From the NCBI RefSeq assembly GCF_900163645.1, contig NZ_FUKM01000058.1:42218-106217 (forward strand): a stretch of DNA of 64,000 bases. Direction: 5' to 3'. Each line of letters begins with the position of its first letter. The stretch's first letter is position 1. The notes below the pieces were generated by a model that was not told where the DNA came from, did no database searches, and saw only the letters and a list, made by a program, of their open reading frames with translations. Position numbers and translations under genes: made by a program. Positions 9,324 through 18,622 of this stretch are shown one piece after another. The DNA is from Halomonas citrativorans (GTDB lineage: Bacteria > Pseudomonadota > Gammaproteobacteria > Pseudomonadales > Halomonadaceae).

Positions 9324-10270
9324 GCCAGCGCCTGCTGATAATCGCTGCGTAGCGTGGCCACTTCTTCGGCAACGCTATTAAGCGTAGTGATACTGCCCAC
9401 GCCCTGCCCGGCTCCCCAAATATCACGCCACGCTTTTGATTTACTACTTCCACCTGAACCATAACGCATGGAGGCTTTATCGCCTTGAGGTAGCGCATCC
9501 GGGTCTAATCCTGCTTGCTCAATACTGGCGCGTAGGTAGTTACCGTGAACACCCGTAAATAAGTTGGTATACACAATATCCACCGCCGCCGAATCCAGCA
9601 CCATCTGCTTATAAGCCGACGATGCACTCGCCTCCTGGGTGGCGATAAAGCGCGTGCCCATATATACCAAGTCCACGCCTAGCGCCTGGGCGGCGGCAAT
9701 CTGCTTACCTTGAGTGATAGCCCCTGCCAGTACCAATGGGCCATCGTAAAAGCGGCGCACCTCGGCCACAAAAGCAAACGGATTGAGCCCGCCAGCATGC
9801 CCGCCTGCGCCGTGGCAAACCAAAATAAGACCATCGACGCCGGCATCAATCGCTTTTTTGGCGTGCCGTAGCGTGGTCACGTCATGAAACACCAGCCCTC
9901 CATAAGCGTGCACCTGCTCTACCACCCGGTTAGGGGCGTGGAGACTGGTAATCACCAGTGGCACCTTGAACTCGACACACAATGACACGTCGTGCTCTAA
10001 GCGGTCATTCGTGGGATGTACGATCTGATTAACCGCAAAGGGCGCGGAGGGACATTCGGGATGACGCTTATCATAGTCGGCTAGGGCTTGAGTGATCTGT
10101 TCGAGCCATTCCCTGAGCGTTTCAGCGGGCCGGGCGTTTAGGGCCGGAAAAGCCCCGATAATGCCAGCCTGACACTGGGCAATAACCAGTTCTGGCCCAG
10201 AGACAATAAACATTGGAGAGCCGATCACCGGCAGAGTTAACGAAGCGGTTAAGCGCGTTAGCATGGGCAA
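9305..10270 (-). CDS. Nitronate monooxygenase / 2-nitropropane dioxygenase-like flavoprotein
   Basis: 321 residues. It is an FMN-binding TIM barrel with the family marks PVIGSPMFIVSGPELVIA near the N-terminus, CHGAGGHAGG in the middle (the catalytic-histidine segment), and GAITQGKQIAAAQALGVD and YMGTRFIAT for phosphate binding. Members oxidise propionate-3-nitronate or act as NAD(P)H:flavin/quinone reductases, and some sit in fatty-acid gene clusters as enoyl reductase-like enzymes. The substrate here is unknown. It is transcribed alone on the minus strand, with its 3' end overlapping the convergent crotonase gene by 19 bp. A strong hairpin separates it from etfA upstream. Confidence 0.82.
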   Translation of the reverse strand: MPMLTRLTASLTLPVIGSPMFIVSGPELVIAQCQAGIIGAFPALNARPAETLREWLEQITQALADYDKRHPECPSAPFAVNQIVHPTNDRLEHDVSLCVEFKVPLVITSLHAPNRVVEQVHAYGGLVFHDVTTLRHAKKAIDAGVDGLILVCHGAGGHAGGLNPFAFVAEVRRFYDGPLVLAGAITQGKQIAAAQALGVDLVYMGTRFIATQEASASSAYKQMVLDSAAVDIVYTNLFTGVHGNYLRASIEQAGLDPDALPQGDKASMRYGSGGSSKSKAWRDIWGAGQGVGSITTLNSVAEEVATLRSDYQQALAHLRRL

Positions 10271-10298
10271 CTCGCTGGTTATTTTTATGAGGCCGTTA

Positions 10299-10332
10299 GC
10301 GCAAGAAGGCCCCTAGGGGGGCCTTCTTGCGC
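10299..10332 (-). terminator. Strong hairpin downstream of etfA
   Basis: A perfect 15-bp stem (10299-10313 with 10318-10332, loop TAGG) lies 8 bp after the etfA stop. There is no proper T run on the 3' side in either direction, so it may be an RNA-stabilising or weak termination structure rather than a classic terminator. Confidence 0.6.
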
Positions 10333-10340
10333 CTGATGAC

Positions 10341-11267
10341 TTACAGCTTGCTCTCAAGCTCGGGCAAGATCTCGAACAGATCACCCACCAGGCCATAGTC
10401 GGCCACCTGGAAAATTGGCGCTTCGTCGTCCTTGTTGATCGCGACGATCACCTTGGAGTCCTTCATGCCCGCCAGGTGCTGGATGGCGCCGGAGATTCCC
10501 ACCGCAATGTACAGGTCCGGCGCGACGATTTTGCCGGTTTGACCGACCTGCATATCGTTGGGTACAAAGCCTGCGTCCACCACGGCGCGTGAGGCACCTA
10601 CCGCCGCGCCCAGCTTGTCGGCAATCCCGTTGAGCAGCTTGAAGTTATCGCCGTTGCCCATGCCGCGACCACCGGAGATCACTACCTTGGCACCGCCAAG
10701 TTCCGGGCGGTCGGACTGCGCCAGTTCTTCTTTTACAAAGCTCGACTGGGTGTTCTCGATCACCACGTCGACGGCTTCCACCGTGGCGCTACCGCTGTCG
10801 CCGACCGCATCAAACGCGGTGGTGCGTACGGTCAGCACTTTGAGGGTGTCGTCGCTTTTCACCGTGGCGATGGCGTTGCCCGCGTAGATCGAGCGCTTGA
10901 AGGTATCGGCGCTTTCCACGGCAATCACGTCAGACAGCTGGCTGACATCTTTCAGGGCTGCCAAGCGCGGCAGGACGTTTTTGCCTGTGGTGGAGGCGCT
11001 GGCCAGTACGTGAGTGTAATCCCCCACCAGTTCGACCAGCAAGGCGCCCATGGGCTCGGCGAGCTGGTGGGCGTAGACGGCGTTATCCGCCACACGCACT
11101 TTGTTGACGCCGTCCAGCTTGGCGGCCGCGTCGGGGGCGGCTTGAACGCCTTCCCCGGCGATCAGCACATCAATATCGCCACCGATCGCGTGTGCAGCCG
11201 CTACGACGTGGGCGGTCGCGCCCGCCAACTGGCCTTCATGGAGATCGGCAAGTACCAGAATGCTCAT
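10341..11267 (-). CDS. etfA: Electron transfer flavoprotein subunit alpha
   Basis: 308 residues, normal for bacterial ETF alpha. The N-terminal half is the adenine-nucleotide-hydrolase-like fold. The C-terminal half carries the FAD-binding domain with [36 protein letters not shown] and [17 protein letters not shown]. With EtfB it accepts electrons from acyl-CoA dehydrogenases such as the three in this window and passes them to ETF-ubiquinone oxidoreductase. It follows etfB by 14 bp on the same strand. Its placement in the middle of acyl-CoA oxidation genes fits the role. Confidence 0.96.
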   Translation of the reverse strand: MSILVLADLHEGQLAGATAHVVAAAHAIGGDIDVLIAGEGVQAAPDAAAKLDGVNKVRVADNAVYAHQLAEPMGALLVELVGDYTHVLASASTTGKNVLPRLAALKDVSQLSDVIAVESADTFKRSIYAGNAIATVKSDDTLKVLTVRTTAFDAVGDSGSATVEAVDVVIENTQSSFVKEELAQSDRPELGGAKVVISGGRGMGNGDNFKLLNGIADKLGAAVGASRAVVDAGFVPNDMQVGQTGKIVAPDLYIAVGISGAIQHLAGMKDSKVIVAINKDDEAPIFQVADYGLVGDLFEILPELESKL

Positions 11268-11281
11268 GCGTTCGACTCCTC

Positions 11282-12031
<750 letters not shown>

Positions 12032-12147
12032 ATCACATGCTCTCTTTGATCAGCCCAAGTACGTTGAGTTAGTTGCTTGTTCAACGTTTCAAACGCAGAT
12101 GATTTTATTTTGCATAGCAAAACACTATTTCACTATATTAAAACACC

Positions 12148-12178
12148 TTAAAAAAACGCTCGCGATAAATCAAGCGTT
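12148..12178 (-). terminator. Terminator after the 12.2-16.8 kb acyl-CoA operon
   Basis: Arms 12155-12162 and 12171-12178 pair over 8 bp (one G-U wobble) and are followed on the minus strand by a T run at 12148-12154. It closes the four-gene minus-strand operon and separates it from etfB. Confidence 0.65.
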
Positions 12179-12194
12179 CCTGCCTTCGGTGTCA

Positions 12195-13583
12195 TTAAAA
12201 CGGCGACCATAAAAACCAGGCCGCCAACAGGGGAATACACGCCGCTAGAAACTTTCCATTCCAACGATAGCCGATCAGCTTGGCGGGCACGCCGGTGAAC
12301 CTTGATAAAATCAACATGGAAGCGGTCATTGGCGAGGACATCAGTGCCAGTGCCCAGCCCACCATTAATGAGGCACCGATCAGGGTGGGCGAAAGACCTT
12401 CTATCATTAACGGCGGCAGCAAGCCCAGCAATAGCGTAACCGTGACGATGGGATTGACGCCGACCTGGGCTAATCCGATGACCATGAGCATGGCTAGTAC
12501 GGCGTTAAACGCTCCCCACTGATCGAGTACGCCCAACAGAGGCGTAAGTTGCTGGACATCCACCAAACCGACGCACAAATGCCCTAAATAGCCTGCCGCG
12601 CCCAGTACCACGATTTCATTAGCACTGGGCGAAAGCAGCCAAGGCAGCTGTCGATGCAGCGTATTAAACGCACCGGGCAACCCCATATAACCTAGCCGAC
12701 GACGCTGCCATGCAAGCCAGATAACCGCTGCTAGCGGCGCGCCTAACAGCGCCGCAATGGGTAAGCGCAATTCGCACAGCCAGGCAATTGAGAAGACCAG
12801 CGTCACAATAGCCATCAATAGCCCACTAAACTGAACCATTGGCCGTAACGAAGGTGATACAGGCTTGGGTTGATTGGCGGGAGGATGGGGCCCGGTAAAA
12901 AAATCGACGGCCCAGCCGACAAGAAATATCAGCGCGGCCGCTCCCAAAATATACGGCGCAAGCCCAAGCCAGGTAATTTGCGGCAGACTTGAGAGCACAA
13001 CGGCAACGCCAATTCCCATAGGAGAAATCAGCGGCGCCAACGCAAATCCACGTAACAACCCAAGCATCATGCGGCGTTGACGTGCCTGCTGAACCCATAC
13101 GCGCCCTTGCGCCGCTTCCAGGGTGTTACTCTTTTCAATCATCGATGCAAACAGATTCAGCACGCCAATATTCAAAATAATGCCGAATAGTGCCGAACCT
13201 AGCGATAATATGGGGTAACGCCGACTGGGTGGCTGCAGCAACATACTCTGCCCACAACGGCGCACTAAACGTGAACGATAAGCAGGTAGCCGGAGCATAC
13301 TGAGCGCCACCACAAAGGTGGCAAAGAATGCGAAACGCCCTCCGGCGTCAAAAAGCAGCTGAGCGGGGGCAGGCGAGCGCCAAAGAGTCAACAGGCTTAC
13401 CCCACCGGCTACCCAGAGCAACCCTTTGGCCATCGTTGTAAGCTGCCCGCCAAGGGTCAGTAGATATAGCAGTAGCGCGCTAATTCCCAGTGCTTCGAAC
13501 AGGCGGCTACCGAGCACCAGATGGATAAGCGTTGCTGAGGTTACTACTAGCAGAAAAGATACCCGCAGCCGGGCTGGGCTCAC
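12195..13583 (-). CDS. Polytopic membrane protein of unknown function (putative permease)
   Basis: 462 residues, mostly hydrophobic, with some 10-12 predicted membrane helices and short basic loops. I do not recognise the family with certainty. Segments such as AQVGVNPIVTVTLLLGLLPP and GWALALMSSPMTASM, each placed in a hydrophobic stretch, recall the re-entrant substrate loops of ion-transporter-superfamily carriers (gluconate/citrate/anion permease types). Its start overlaps the thioesterase gene stop by 4 bp, so it is translationally coupled to the acyl-CoA ligase and dehydrogenase operon. Uptake or export of the acid metabolised by that operon is inference. Confidence 0.75.
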   Translation of the reverse strand: MSPARLRVSFLLVVTSATLIHLVLGSRLFEALGISALLLYLLTLGGQLTTMAKGLLWVAGGVSLLTLWRSPAPAQLLFDAGGRFAFFATFVVALSMLRLPAYRSRLVRRCGQSMLLQPPSRRYPILSLGSALFGIILNIGVLNLFASMIEKSNTLEAAQGRVWVQQARQRRMMLGLLRGFALAPLISPMGIGVAVVLSSLPQITWLGLAPYILGAAALIFLVGWAVDFFTGPHPPANQPKPVSPSLRPMVQFSGLLMAIVTLVFSIAWLCELRLPIAALLGAPLAAVIWLAWQRRRLGYMGLPGAFNTLHRQLPWLLSPSANEIVVLGAAGYLGHLCVGLVDVQQLTPLLGVLDQWGAFNAVLAMLMVIGLAQVGVNPIVTVTLLLGLLPPLMIEGLSPTLIGASLMVGWALALMSSPMTASMLILSRFTGVPAKLIGYRWNGKFLAACIPLLAAWFLWSPF

Positions 13584-14059
13584 TCGTGGCGCTCCCCAGC
13601 CAGCGGGTCTGGCATCCCTTCAGGCGACTCGCTACCGCTGCGCCGACGAAATGCGCCCTCCCCGATGGCAACCAGGTTTCCCTGTGAATCCTTGATTTCA
13701 CCGTTCGACATATACGTCTTTTGCCCGCCGCCGCGTAGCGTGCCTATCGCTTGAATCACCCCTTCGCGGGCAGGCCCTACAAAGCTGGTCGTTAGCGAGA
13801 GCGTCATGCCGCGGCGAATATTGCCGGGTACGCTGCAGTGCAGGCCAGCAAGGCTTAAGGCACTATCTAACATTGAGGCCAATACGCCACCGTGAACATT
13901 GCCGCTGCGATTAAGGTGCTGGGGCTCGATGGCAAGTTCGACCACGGCGCGGCCTTCCTGCCACTCCACCACCTGCATTCCCAGCAATTCGTGATACCCC
14001 ATAAGCGCCTCCTGCGGCGCGTTACCGGTTGGCGACGCAGCGCTTGATGATTGACTCAT
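13580..14059 (-). CDS. PaaI family (hotdog) acyl-CoA thioesterase
   Basis: 159 residues. The core from about residue 20 to 135 is a hotdog fold with the PaaI signature HLNRSGNVHGGVLASMLDSA. Here His and Asn lie before HGG, and the acidic residue is in the following helix. These enzymes hydrolyse acyl-CoA or aryl-CoA thioesters to free CoA from dead-end intermediates. The gene overlaps its upstream ligase gene by 4 bp (ATGA) and the downstream membrane protein gene by 4 bp. The substrate is unknown. Confidence 0.85.
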   Translation of the reverse strand: MSQSSSAASPTGNAPQEALMGYHELLGMQVVEWQEGRAVVELAIEPQHLNRSGNVHGGVLASMLDSALSLAGLHCSVPGNIRRGMTLSLTTSFVGPAREGVIQAIGTLRGGGQKTYMSNGEIKDSQGNLVAIGEGAFRRRSGSESPEGMPDPLAGERHE

Positions 14060-15675
14060 GAGCGACTCTCCTGCTGGCCTAAATCACGTTGTTGGGCTAA
14101 ATCGCGAAGCCGCCCTTTAAGAATTTTGCCGCTAGCCGTAGAAGGCAGCGCGTCCATTAATACAATTTGGGTCGGTCGTTTATAGGGCGCCAGCCGCTCG
14201 GCAATAAATGCCTTGAGCTCCGCCATATCGACCTCAATGCCCGCCTCGCACTGCACAAACGCCACCACCTCTTCATTACCCGCGATTTGGCGCCCCACCA
14301 CGGCGGTTAGCGTGACCGCCGGGTGCTCGTTGATGACCGCCTCCACGTCCGGCGGGTAAATATTAAACCCCGAGCGAATGATCAGCTCTTTACTGCGCCC
14401 CACGATATACAGCTGGTTCTCGGCGCCAAGCCGGGCAATGTCTCCCGTATTAAGCCAGCCATCTTCACTTAACGTCGCGCGGGTAGCTTCCGGCTGACGA
14501 AAGTAGCCTTTCATGATATTGGGGCCGCGCACCCACAGTTCGCCAACCTCGTCGCCAGTCGGCTCGTCGGTGCCGCTGTCGCTCAGCGGCTCAAGGCGAT
14601 ATTCCAGAAGCGGCAATACCCGGCCAACCGTACTGCTGGCATAGCGATCATCAATGCGCGTTTGGCTAATAGTGGGGCTAGCCTCGGTTAATCCGTAACC
14701 GTTATGCAGCGTCAGACCAAAAGCCGCTTCTACACGTACTTTGGTGTCGCTATCCAGCGGTGAACCGCCGGCGGAAATATAGATTAGCTCAGGTGCTTCC
14801 AGGGAGCGCTGTTCGCGCTTTAAAAACTCCAGCGCACGGGCATACATGGCGGGCACGCCCTGAAGAACGGTAATCCGTTCCTGCTTTAGCGCGGCCAGCA
14901 GTTGGGCGGCGTCAAACCGGGGCACGGTATACAGGCAGGCACCGTTATAGAGAGAGCCCATACACACCGATGAAAGACCAAACACATGCGACATGGGCAA
15001 CACGCCATAAACACGCTGGCCTTGACTTAAATGGCGCATGCCGCCTGAAATCGAGGCGATATACAGGATGCCCCGGTGAGTCAACATGACGCCCTTGGGC
15101 GTGCCCGTCGTTCCCGAGGTGTAGATCATCGCCGCGACCTGTTCAGCCCCACTGGCGCTTACCGGCTCGGGGTCGCTCTCGTACAAAGGCGAGATAGCCA
15201 ACTCACCCCATTGCGGATGCTGATTGCGCTCAGCCATGTGGCGCTCGGCATGCTGGGCGGCCTCGGGAGACGCTTCACAGGTGTAAAACACCCGCCGAGG
15301 CGAACAGTTAACCTGAATCAGGTCAACTTCCTGCGCCGAGAGGCGTGAATTGACAATGGCTAACCACACATCCATTTCGCTGGCCGCGAGAAGCAATACC
15401 ACCAGGGCACGACAGTTCTCACTCACCGTCATGATACGGTCGCCAGGCCGAATACCCAGCGTTTTTAGCCAGTGGCAGGCGGCGAGTATTTCCTGACCCA
15501 GCTCAGCGTAACTCCAGCGCACCTGGCCATCCACAATGGCTGGCTGGTCGCCAAGACGCTGCGCGTTTTCAAGCACGCGCGTACTGAGCCGTTCAGGAAG
15601 CTCAGTCACCAGTTCGCTTGCCCAGCGTCCAAAAATCTCCTCATCCTGAGCTTGGTAGGCAACCGACAAAGTCAT
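14056..15675 (-). CDS. AMP-dependent acyl-CoA synthetase (fatty acid/carboxylate-CoA ligase)
   Basis: 539 residues, class I adenylate-forming enzyme. Motifs in order: the P-loop-like IYTSGTTGTPKGVMLTH (about 190), HNGYGLTEASP (about 325), GWLNTGDIARLG (about 410), the hinge IIRSGFNIYPPDVEA, and the catalytic lysine segment PSTASGKILKG near the C-terminus. It activates a free carboxylic acid to its CoA ester with ATP, the entry step for beta-oxidation. It lies between the acyl-CoA dehydrogenase (1-bp overlap) and the thioesterase (4-bp overlap). Chain length is not readable. Confidence 0.92.
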   Translation of the reverse strand: MTLSVAYQAQDEEIFGRWASELVTELPERLSTRVLENAQRLGDQPAIVDGQVRWSYAELGQEILAACHWLKTLGIRPGDRIMTVSENCRALVVLLLAASEMDVWLAIVNSRLSAQEVDLIQVNCSPRRVFYTCEASPEAAQHAERHMAERNQHPQWGELAISPLYESDPEPVSASGAEQVAAMIYTSGTTGTPKGVMLTHRGILYIASISGGMRHLSQGQRVYGVLPMSHVFGLSSVCMGSLYNGACLYTVPRFDAAQLLAALKQERITVLQGVPAMYARALEFLKREQRSLEAPELIYISAGGSPLDSDTKVRVEAAFGLTLHNGYGLTEASPTISQTRIDDRYASSTVGRVLPLLEYRLEPLSDSGTDEPTGDEVGELWVRGPNIMKGYFRQPEATRATLSEDGWLNTGDIARLGAENQLYIVGRSKELIIRSGFNIYPPDVEAVINEHPAVTLTAVVGRQIAGNEEVVAFVQCEAGIEVDMAELKAFIAERLAPYKRPTQIVLMDALPSTASGKILKGRLRDLAQQRDLGQQESRS

Positions 15676-16826
15676 TAGGACGCCTCCCGCACCATATTGC
15701 GCGCAATGACGATTTGCTGAATCTGCGTGGTTCCTTCATAGATACGGAACAGCCGCACATCCCGGTAAAAGCGTTCTACCGCATACTCCGACATGTAGCC
15801 AGCACCGCCATGAACCTGCACCGCGCGATCGGCGACCCGGCCAACCATTTCAGCACAGAACAGTTTGCAGCATGAAGCAAGCGTGGAGACGTTTTCACCG
15901 TCGTCCTTGCGGCGTGCGGCATCCATCACCATGGTTCTTCCCGCGTAGGCTTCGGTTTTACTATCGGCCAGCATCGCCTGGATCAGCTGGTGCTCGGCAA
16001 GCGCGGCGCCAAACTGCTTGCGCTCCATCGTGTAGCGTAACGACTCTTCCACTAGGCGTTCTGCTACGCCGACACATACCGCTGAAATATGTAGCCGGCC
16101 TCTATCCAGCACCTTCATGGCCGTTTTAAACCCTTGGCCCTCTTTGCCGCCAATAATGTTCTCGGCGGGCACTCGGCAATTATCAAAAATGATATCGCAG
16201 GTATGCGCGCCCTTTTGGCCCATCTTATTATCGGCCGGGCCGCGGATTAGCCCAGGGGTGTCACCTTCAACGATGAACGCAGAAATCCCCCCGGCTCCTT
16301 TATTGGCCGGGTCTGTGCGCGCCATCACGGTAAACAGGTCAGCTTCTGGGCCATTGGTGATATAGCGCTTGGTGCCATTTAAAATGTAGTGGTCACCATC
16401 GCGTACCGCCGTTGTGCGTAGGCTGGCCGCATCGGAGCCGGAGTCTGGCTCGGTAAGACAAAACGAGCTCAAGATTTCACCGGTAGCCAAGCGCGGTACA
16501 TACTTGGCTTTTTGCTCCTCAGTGCCATCAATCAAAATGCCCTGGGCACCAATACCGTTATTGGTCCCGAATACCGAGCGGAAGGCAGGCGAGGTTTTAC
16601 CAATTTCCATGGCCACCAACGCCTCTTCTTCCATAGTAAGCCCCAGGCCGCCGTACTCTTCGGGGATGGATAAGCCAAACAACCCCATTTCTTTCATTTC
16701 CGCCAGAAGCTCAGCAGGCACTGCATCCTCTTCAGCCAAGCGCGTTTCATTAGGAATTAACCGTTCGCGAACAAAGCGAGAAATGGTATCAACAAGTTGA
16801 TTGAGCAATTCAGTATCACGAATCAT
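15675..16826 (-). CDS. Acyl-CoA dehydrogenase
   Basis: 383 residues with a canonical acyl-CoA dehydrogenase fold. It has CLTEPDSGSDAASLRTTAV in the beta domain, KRYITNG, DRGRLHISAVCVGVAERLVE, and AVQVHGGAGYMSEY. It ends RIYEGTTQIQQIV with the catalytic base Glu364, unlike the large subunit at 6.2-7.4 kb. It oxidises an acyl-CoA to the 2-enoyl-CoA with FAD and passes electrons to EtfAB. It is the first gene of the minus-strand operon; the divergent region upstream carries two palindromic candidate operators. Confidence 0.92.
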   Translation of the reverse strand: MIRDTELLNQLVDTISRFVRERLIPNETRLAEEDAVPAELLAEMKEMGLFGLSIPEEYGGLGLTMEEEALVAMEIGKTSPAFRSVFGTNNGIGAQGILIDGTEEQKAKYVPRLATGEILSSFCLTEPDSGSDAASLRTTAVRDGDHYILNGTKRYITNGPEADLFTVMARTDPANKGAGGISAFIVEGDTPGLIRGPADNKMGQKGAHTCDIIFDNCRVPAENIIGGKEGQGFKTAMKVLDRGRLHISAVCVGVAERLVEESLRYTMERKQFGAALAEHQLIQAMLADSKTEAYAGRTMVMDAARRKDDGENVSTLASCCKLFCAEMVGRVADRAVQVHGGAGYMSEYAVERFYRDVRLFRIYEGTTQIQQIVIARNMVREAS

Positions 16827-16893
16827 GATGGCTCCTGGCGTGAATAATCGGTTTTAATATTTTTAGACTGAGATAAGTGAATTAACCTATTAG

Positions 16894-16910
16894 ATTCTGC
16901 CTAGCGGAAT
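16894..16910. promoter_or_regulatory. Candidate operator, palindrome copy 1
   Basis: ATTCTGC-CTA-GCGGAAT, an inverted repeat with one mismatched pair, lies 35 bp upstream of the -35 of the dehydrogenase/thiolase promoter and in front of the divergent operon. It matches the second copy at 16977-16993. An IclR-family gene is nearby; the link is inference. Confidence 0.5.
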
Positions 16911-16925
16911 TAACGTTCACTTTTC

Positions 16926-16954
16926 TTGTCAGGCACTTTTGCATAGCCTAGGAT
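16926..16954 (+). promoter_or_regulatory. Candidate sigma70 promoter of the 3-hydroxyacyl-CoA dehydrogenase gene
   Basis: TTGTCA (16926-16931) and TAGGAT (16949-16954) are 17 bp apart, placing the start of transcription near 16961. It lies exactly between the two palindromes. Confidence 0.55.
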
Positions 16955-16976
16955 GGCAGTCAATAAACGAAACGCC

Positions 16977-16993
16977 ATTCTGCAATGCAGAAC
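16977..16993. promoter_or_regulatory. Candidate operator, palindrome copy 2
   Basis: ATTCTGC-AAT-GCAGAAC contains a perfect 7-1-7 inverted repeat (16978-16992). It sits just downstream of the predicted transcription start, and its centre is 83 bp (about eight helical turns) from that of copy 1. Confidence 0.5.
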
Positions 16994-17022
16994 AAAATAA
17001 ATTCAAAGCAAGGATTTAGTAC

Positions 17023-18546
17023 ATGGCTAACGAATCAACATCGCTCCCCTTCACCACGCTTGGCATTGTTGGCACCGGCGCCATGGGGCGTGGAATTGCC
17101 CAATTAGCCGCTCAGGCAGGCCTTGACGTCATGCTTTTTGACGTCAAAGAAGGTGCCGTAAAAGAGGCGCAAACCTTCATTAATGGCCTGTGGCAGAGAA
17201 GCGCTGACAAGCAGCGCATCACTCCCGAGCAAGCGCAGCAATATAGTCAGCGCTTGAGCGAGGCAAACGAGCTGGCCGCCCTCGCCTCCTGCGATATCGT
17301 GGTCGAAGCGATTGTTGAGAAGCTGGAAGCCAAACAGGGGCTGTTCAGCGATCTAGAAGAAATTGTGAGCCAGCAGGCAGTGCTGGCAACGAACACCTCA
17401 TCGCTTTCCGTAACGGCTATTGCGGCGGCGTGTCAGCACCCAGAGCGGGTCATCGGCTTTCACTTCTTTAACCCTGTTCCGCTGATGAAAATCGTGGAGG
17501 TGATTCCTGGCCTGCGCACGGCCAGCGATGTTACCCAGCGAGTCAATGCATTGGGTGACACCATGGGGCACTTTACGGCTCAGACAACCGATACGCCTGG
17601 ATTTTTGGTCAACCACGCCGGCCGCGCCTTCGGCACTGAAGCACTTAAAATTCTGGGTGAAAGCGTCACCGAGGCGGCGACTATCGACCGTATCATGGTC
17701 GACCAGGGCGGTTTTCGTATGGGGCCTTTCACGTTGCTCGATTTAACGGGGCTGGATGTCTCCCATGCAGTAATGGAGTCGATCTATCACCAATATTATG
17801 AAGAGGCGCGCTTTCGCCCTTCACCGTTAACGCGTCAACGCTTGGCCGCGGGCCTGCTGGGCCGTAAAGCCGGCGAAGGCTTTTACCGTTACACTGAAGG
17901 CCAGCAGCAAATGCCGGATGAGCCGGTCATTGCGTCAGTATCTCCCTGCCCGGTATGGATCAGCCAAGACGACCCCGATAGCGCTGCCGCACTTAGCGAG
18001 CTGGTAAAAGCGGCTGGCTGGCCTTTAGAAGCCGGTACGCAACCCACGGGAAAAGCGCTCTGCCTGCTGACCCCACTGGGCGAAGATGCCACCAGCTGTG
18101 CGCTTCGCCAGGGTCTAGATGCCAAACAGTGCGTCGCGATAGATATGCTGGCAGGCCTTCAAAAGCGCCGCAGTTTGATGACTACGCCGCTGACCGATAC
18201 TGCCTTCGCTCAAGCAGCTGCCAGCTTACTCAACCATGACAGTACGCCGGTGAGCACGCTGCAGGACAGCAATGGCTTTGTGCTCCAGCGTATTATTGCC
18301 TGTATCGTCAATGTAGGCGCCGACATTGCCCAGCAGGGAGTTGCCGACCCAGCCACTATCAACCGGGCGGTAGAGCTTGGCTTGGGCTACCCGTTCGGCC
18401 CGCTACGAATGGGCGACCATTACGGACCGACACGTATTATGACGATACTCACCAACCTGTTGGATGCGACCGGCGACCCCCGTTACCGCCCTAGCCCGTG
18501 GTTGCGCCGCCGCGCCGCCCTGCATATATCGCTTACTAAAGCCTAA
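17023..18546 (+). CDS. 3-hydroxyacyl-CoA dehydrogenase (PaaH/PaaC-like)
   Basis: 507 residues. The NAD-binding Rossmann start is GIVGTGAMGRGIAQLA (Gly17, Gly19, Gly22). The catalytic pair is His147 in GFHFFNPVPLMKIVEVI with the following Glu. The first C-terminal helical domain begins near DTPGFLVNHAGRAFGTEA. After a variable segment there is a second dehydrogenase C-terminal domain (DSNGFVLQRIIACIVN, GLGYPFGPLRMGD), the layout of long PaaH-type enzymes. It oxidises 3-hydroxyacyl-CoA to 3-ketoacyl-CoA and would supply the activity missing from the decayed fusion protein at 4.8-6.2 kb. The thiolase gene follows 76 bp later. Confidence 0.92.
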   Translation: MANESTSLPFTTLGIVGTGAMGRGIAQLAAQAGLDVMLFDVKEGAVKEAQTFINGLWQRSADKQRITPEQAQQYSQRLSEANELAALASCDIVVEAIVEKLEAKQGLFSDLEEIVSQQAVLATNTSSLSVTAIAAACQHPERVIGFHFFNPVPLMKIVEVIPGLRTASDVTQRVNALGDTMGHFTAQTTDTPGFLVNHAGRAFGTEALKILGESVTEAATIDRIMVDQGGFRMGPFTLLDLTGLDVSHAVMESIYHQYYEEARFRPSPLTRQRLAAGLLGRKAGEGFYRYTEGQQQMPDEPVIASVSPCPVWISQDDPDSAAALSELVKAAGWPLEAGTQPTGKALCLLTPLGEDATSCALRQGLDAKQCVAIDMLAGLQKRRSLMTTPLTDTAFAQAAASLLNHDSTPVSTLQDSNGFVLQRIIACIVNVGADIAQQGVADPATINRAVELGLGYPFGPLRMGDHYGPTRIMTILTNLLDATGDPRYRPSPWLRRRAALHISLTKA

Positions 18547-18622
18547 TGCGTACCAGCACCCTCGCTCAGAACAACCGTTTTCATGACAGCTATCGGCCAT
18601 AAGAATAATCGGGAGAATCATT

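Noticed and set aside
12050..12110. TTGTTCAA half-site before etfB, resembling the repeat upstream of the OmpA-like gene
   Set aside because: Only 8 bases match and there is no second half in the same arrangement; expected by chance in AT-rich leaders.
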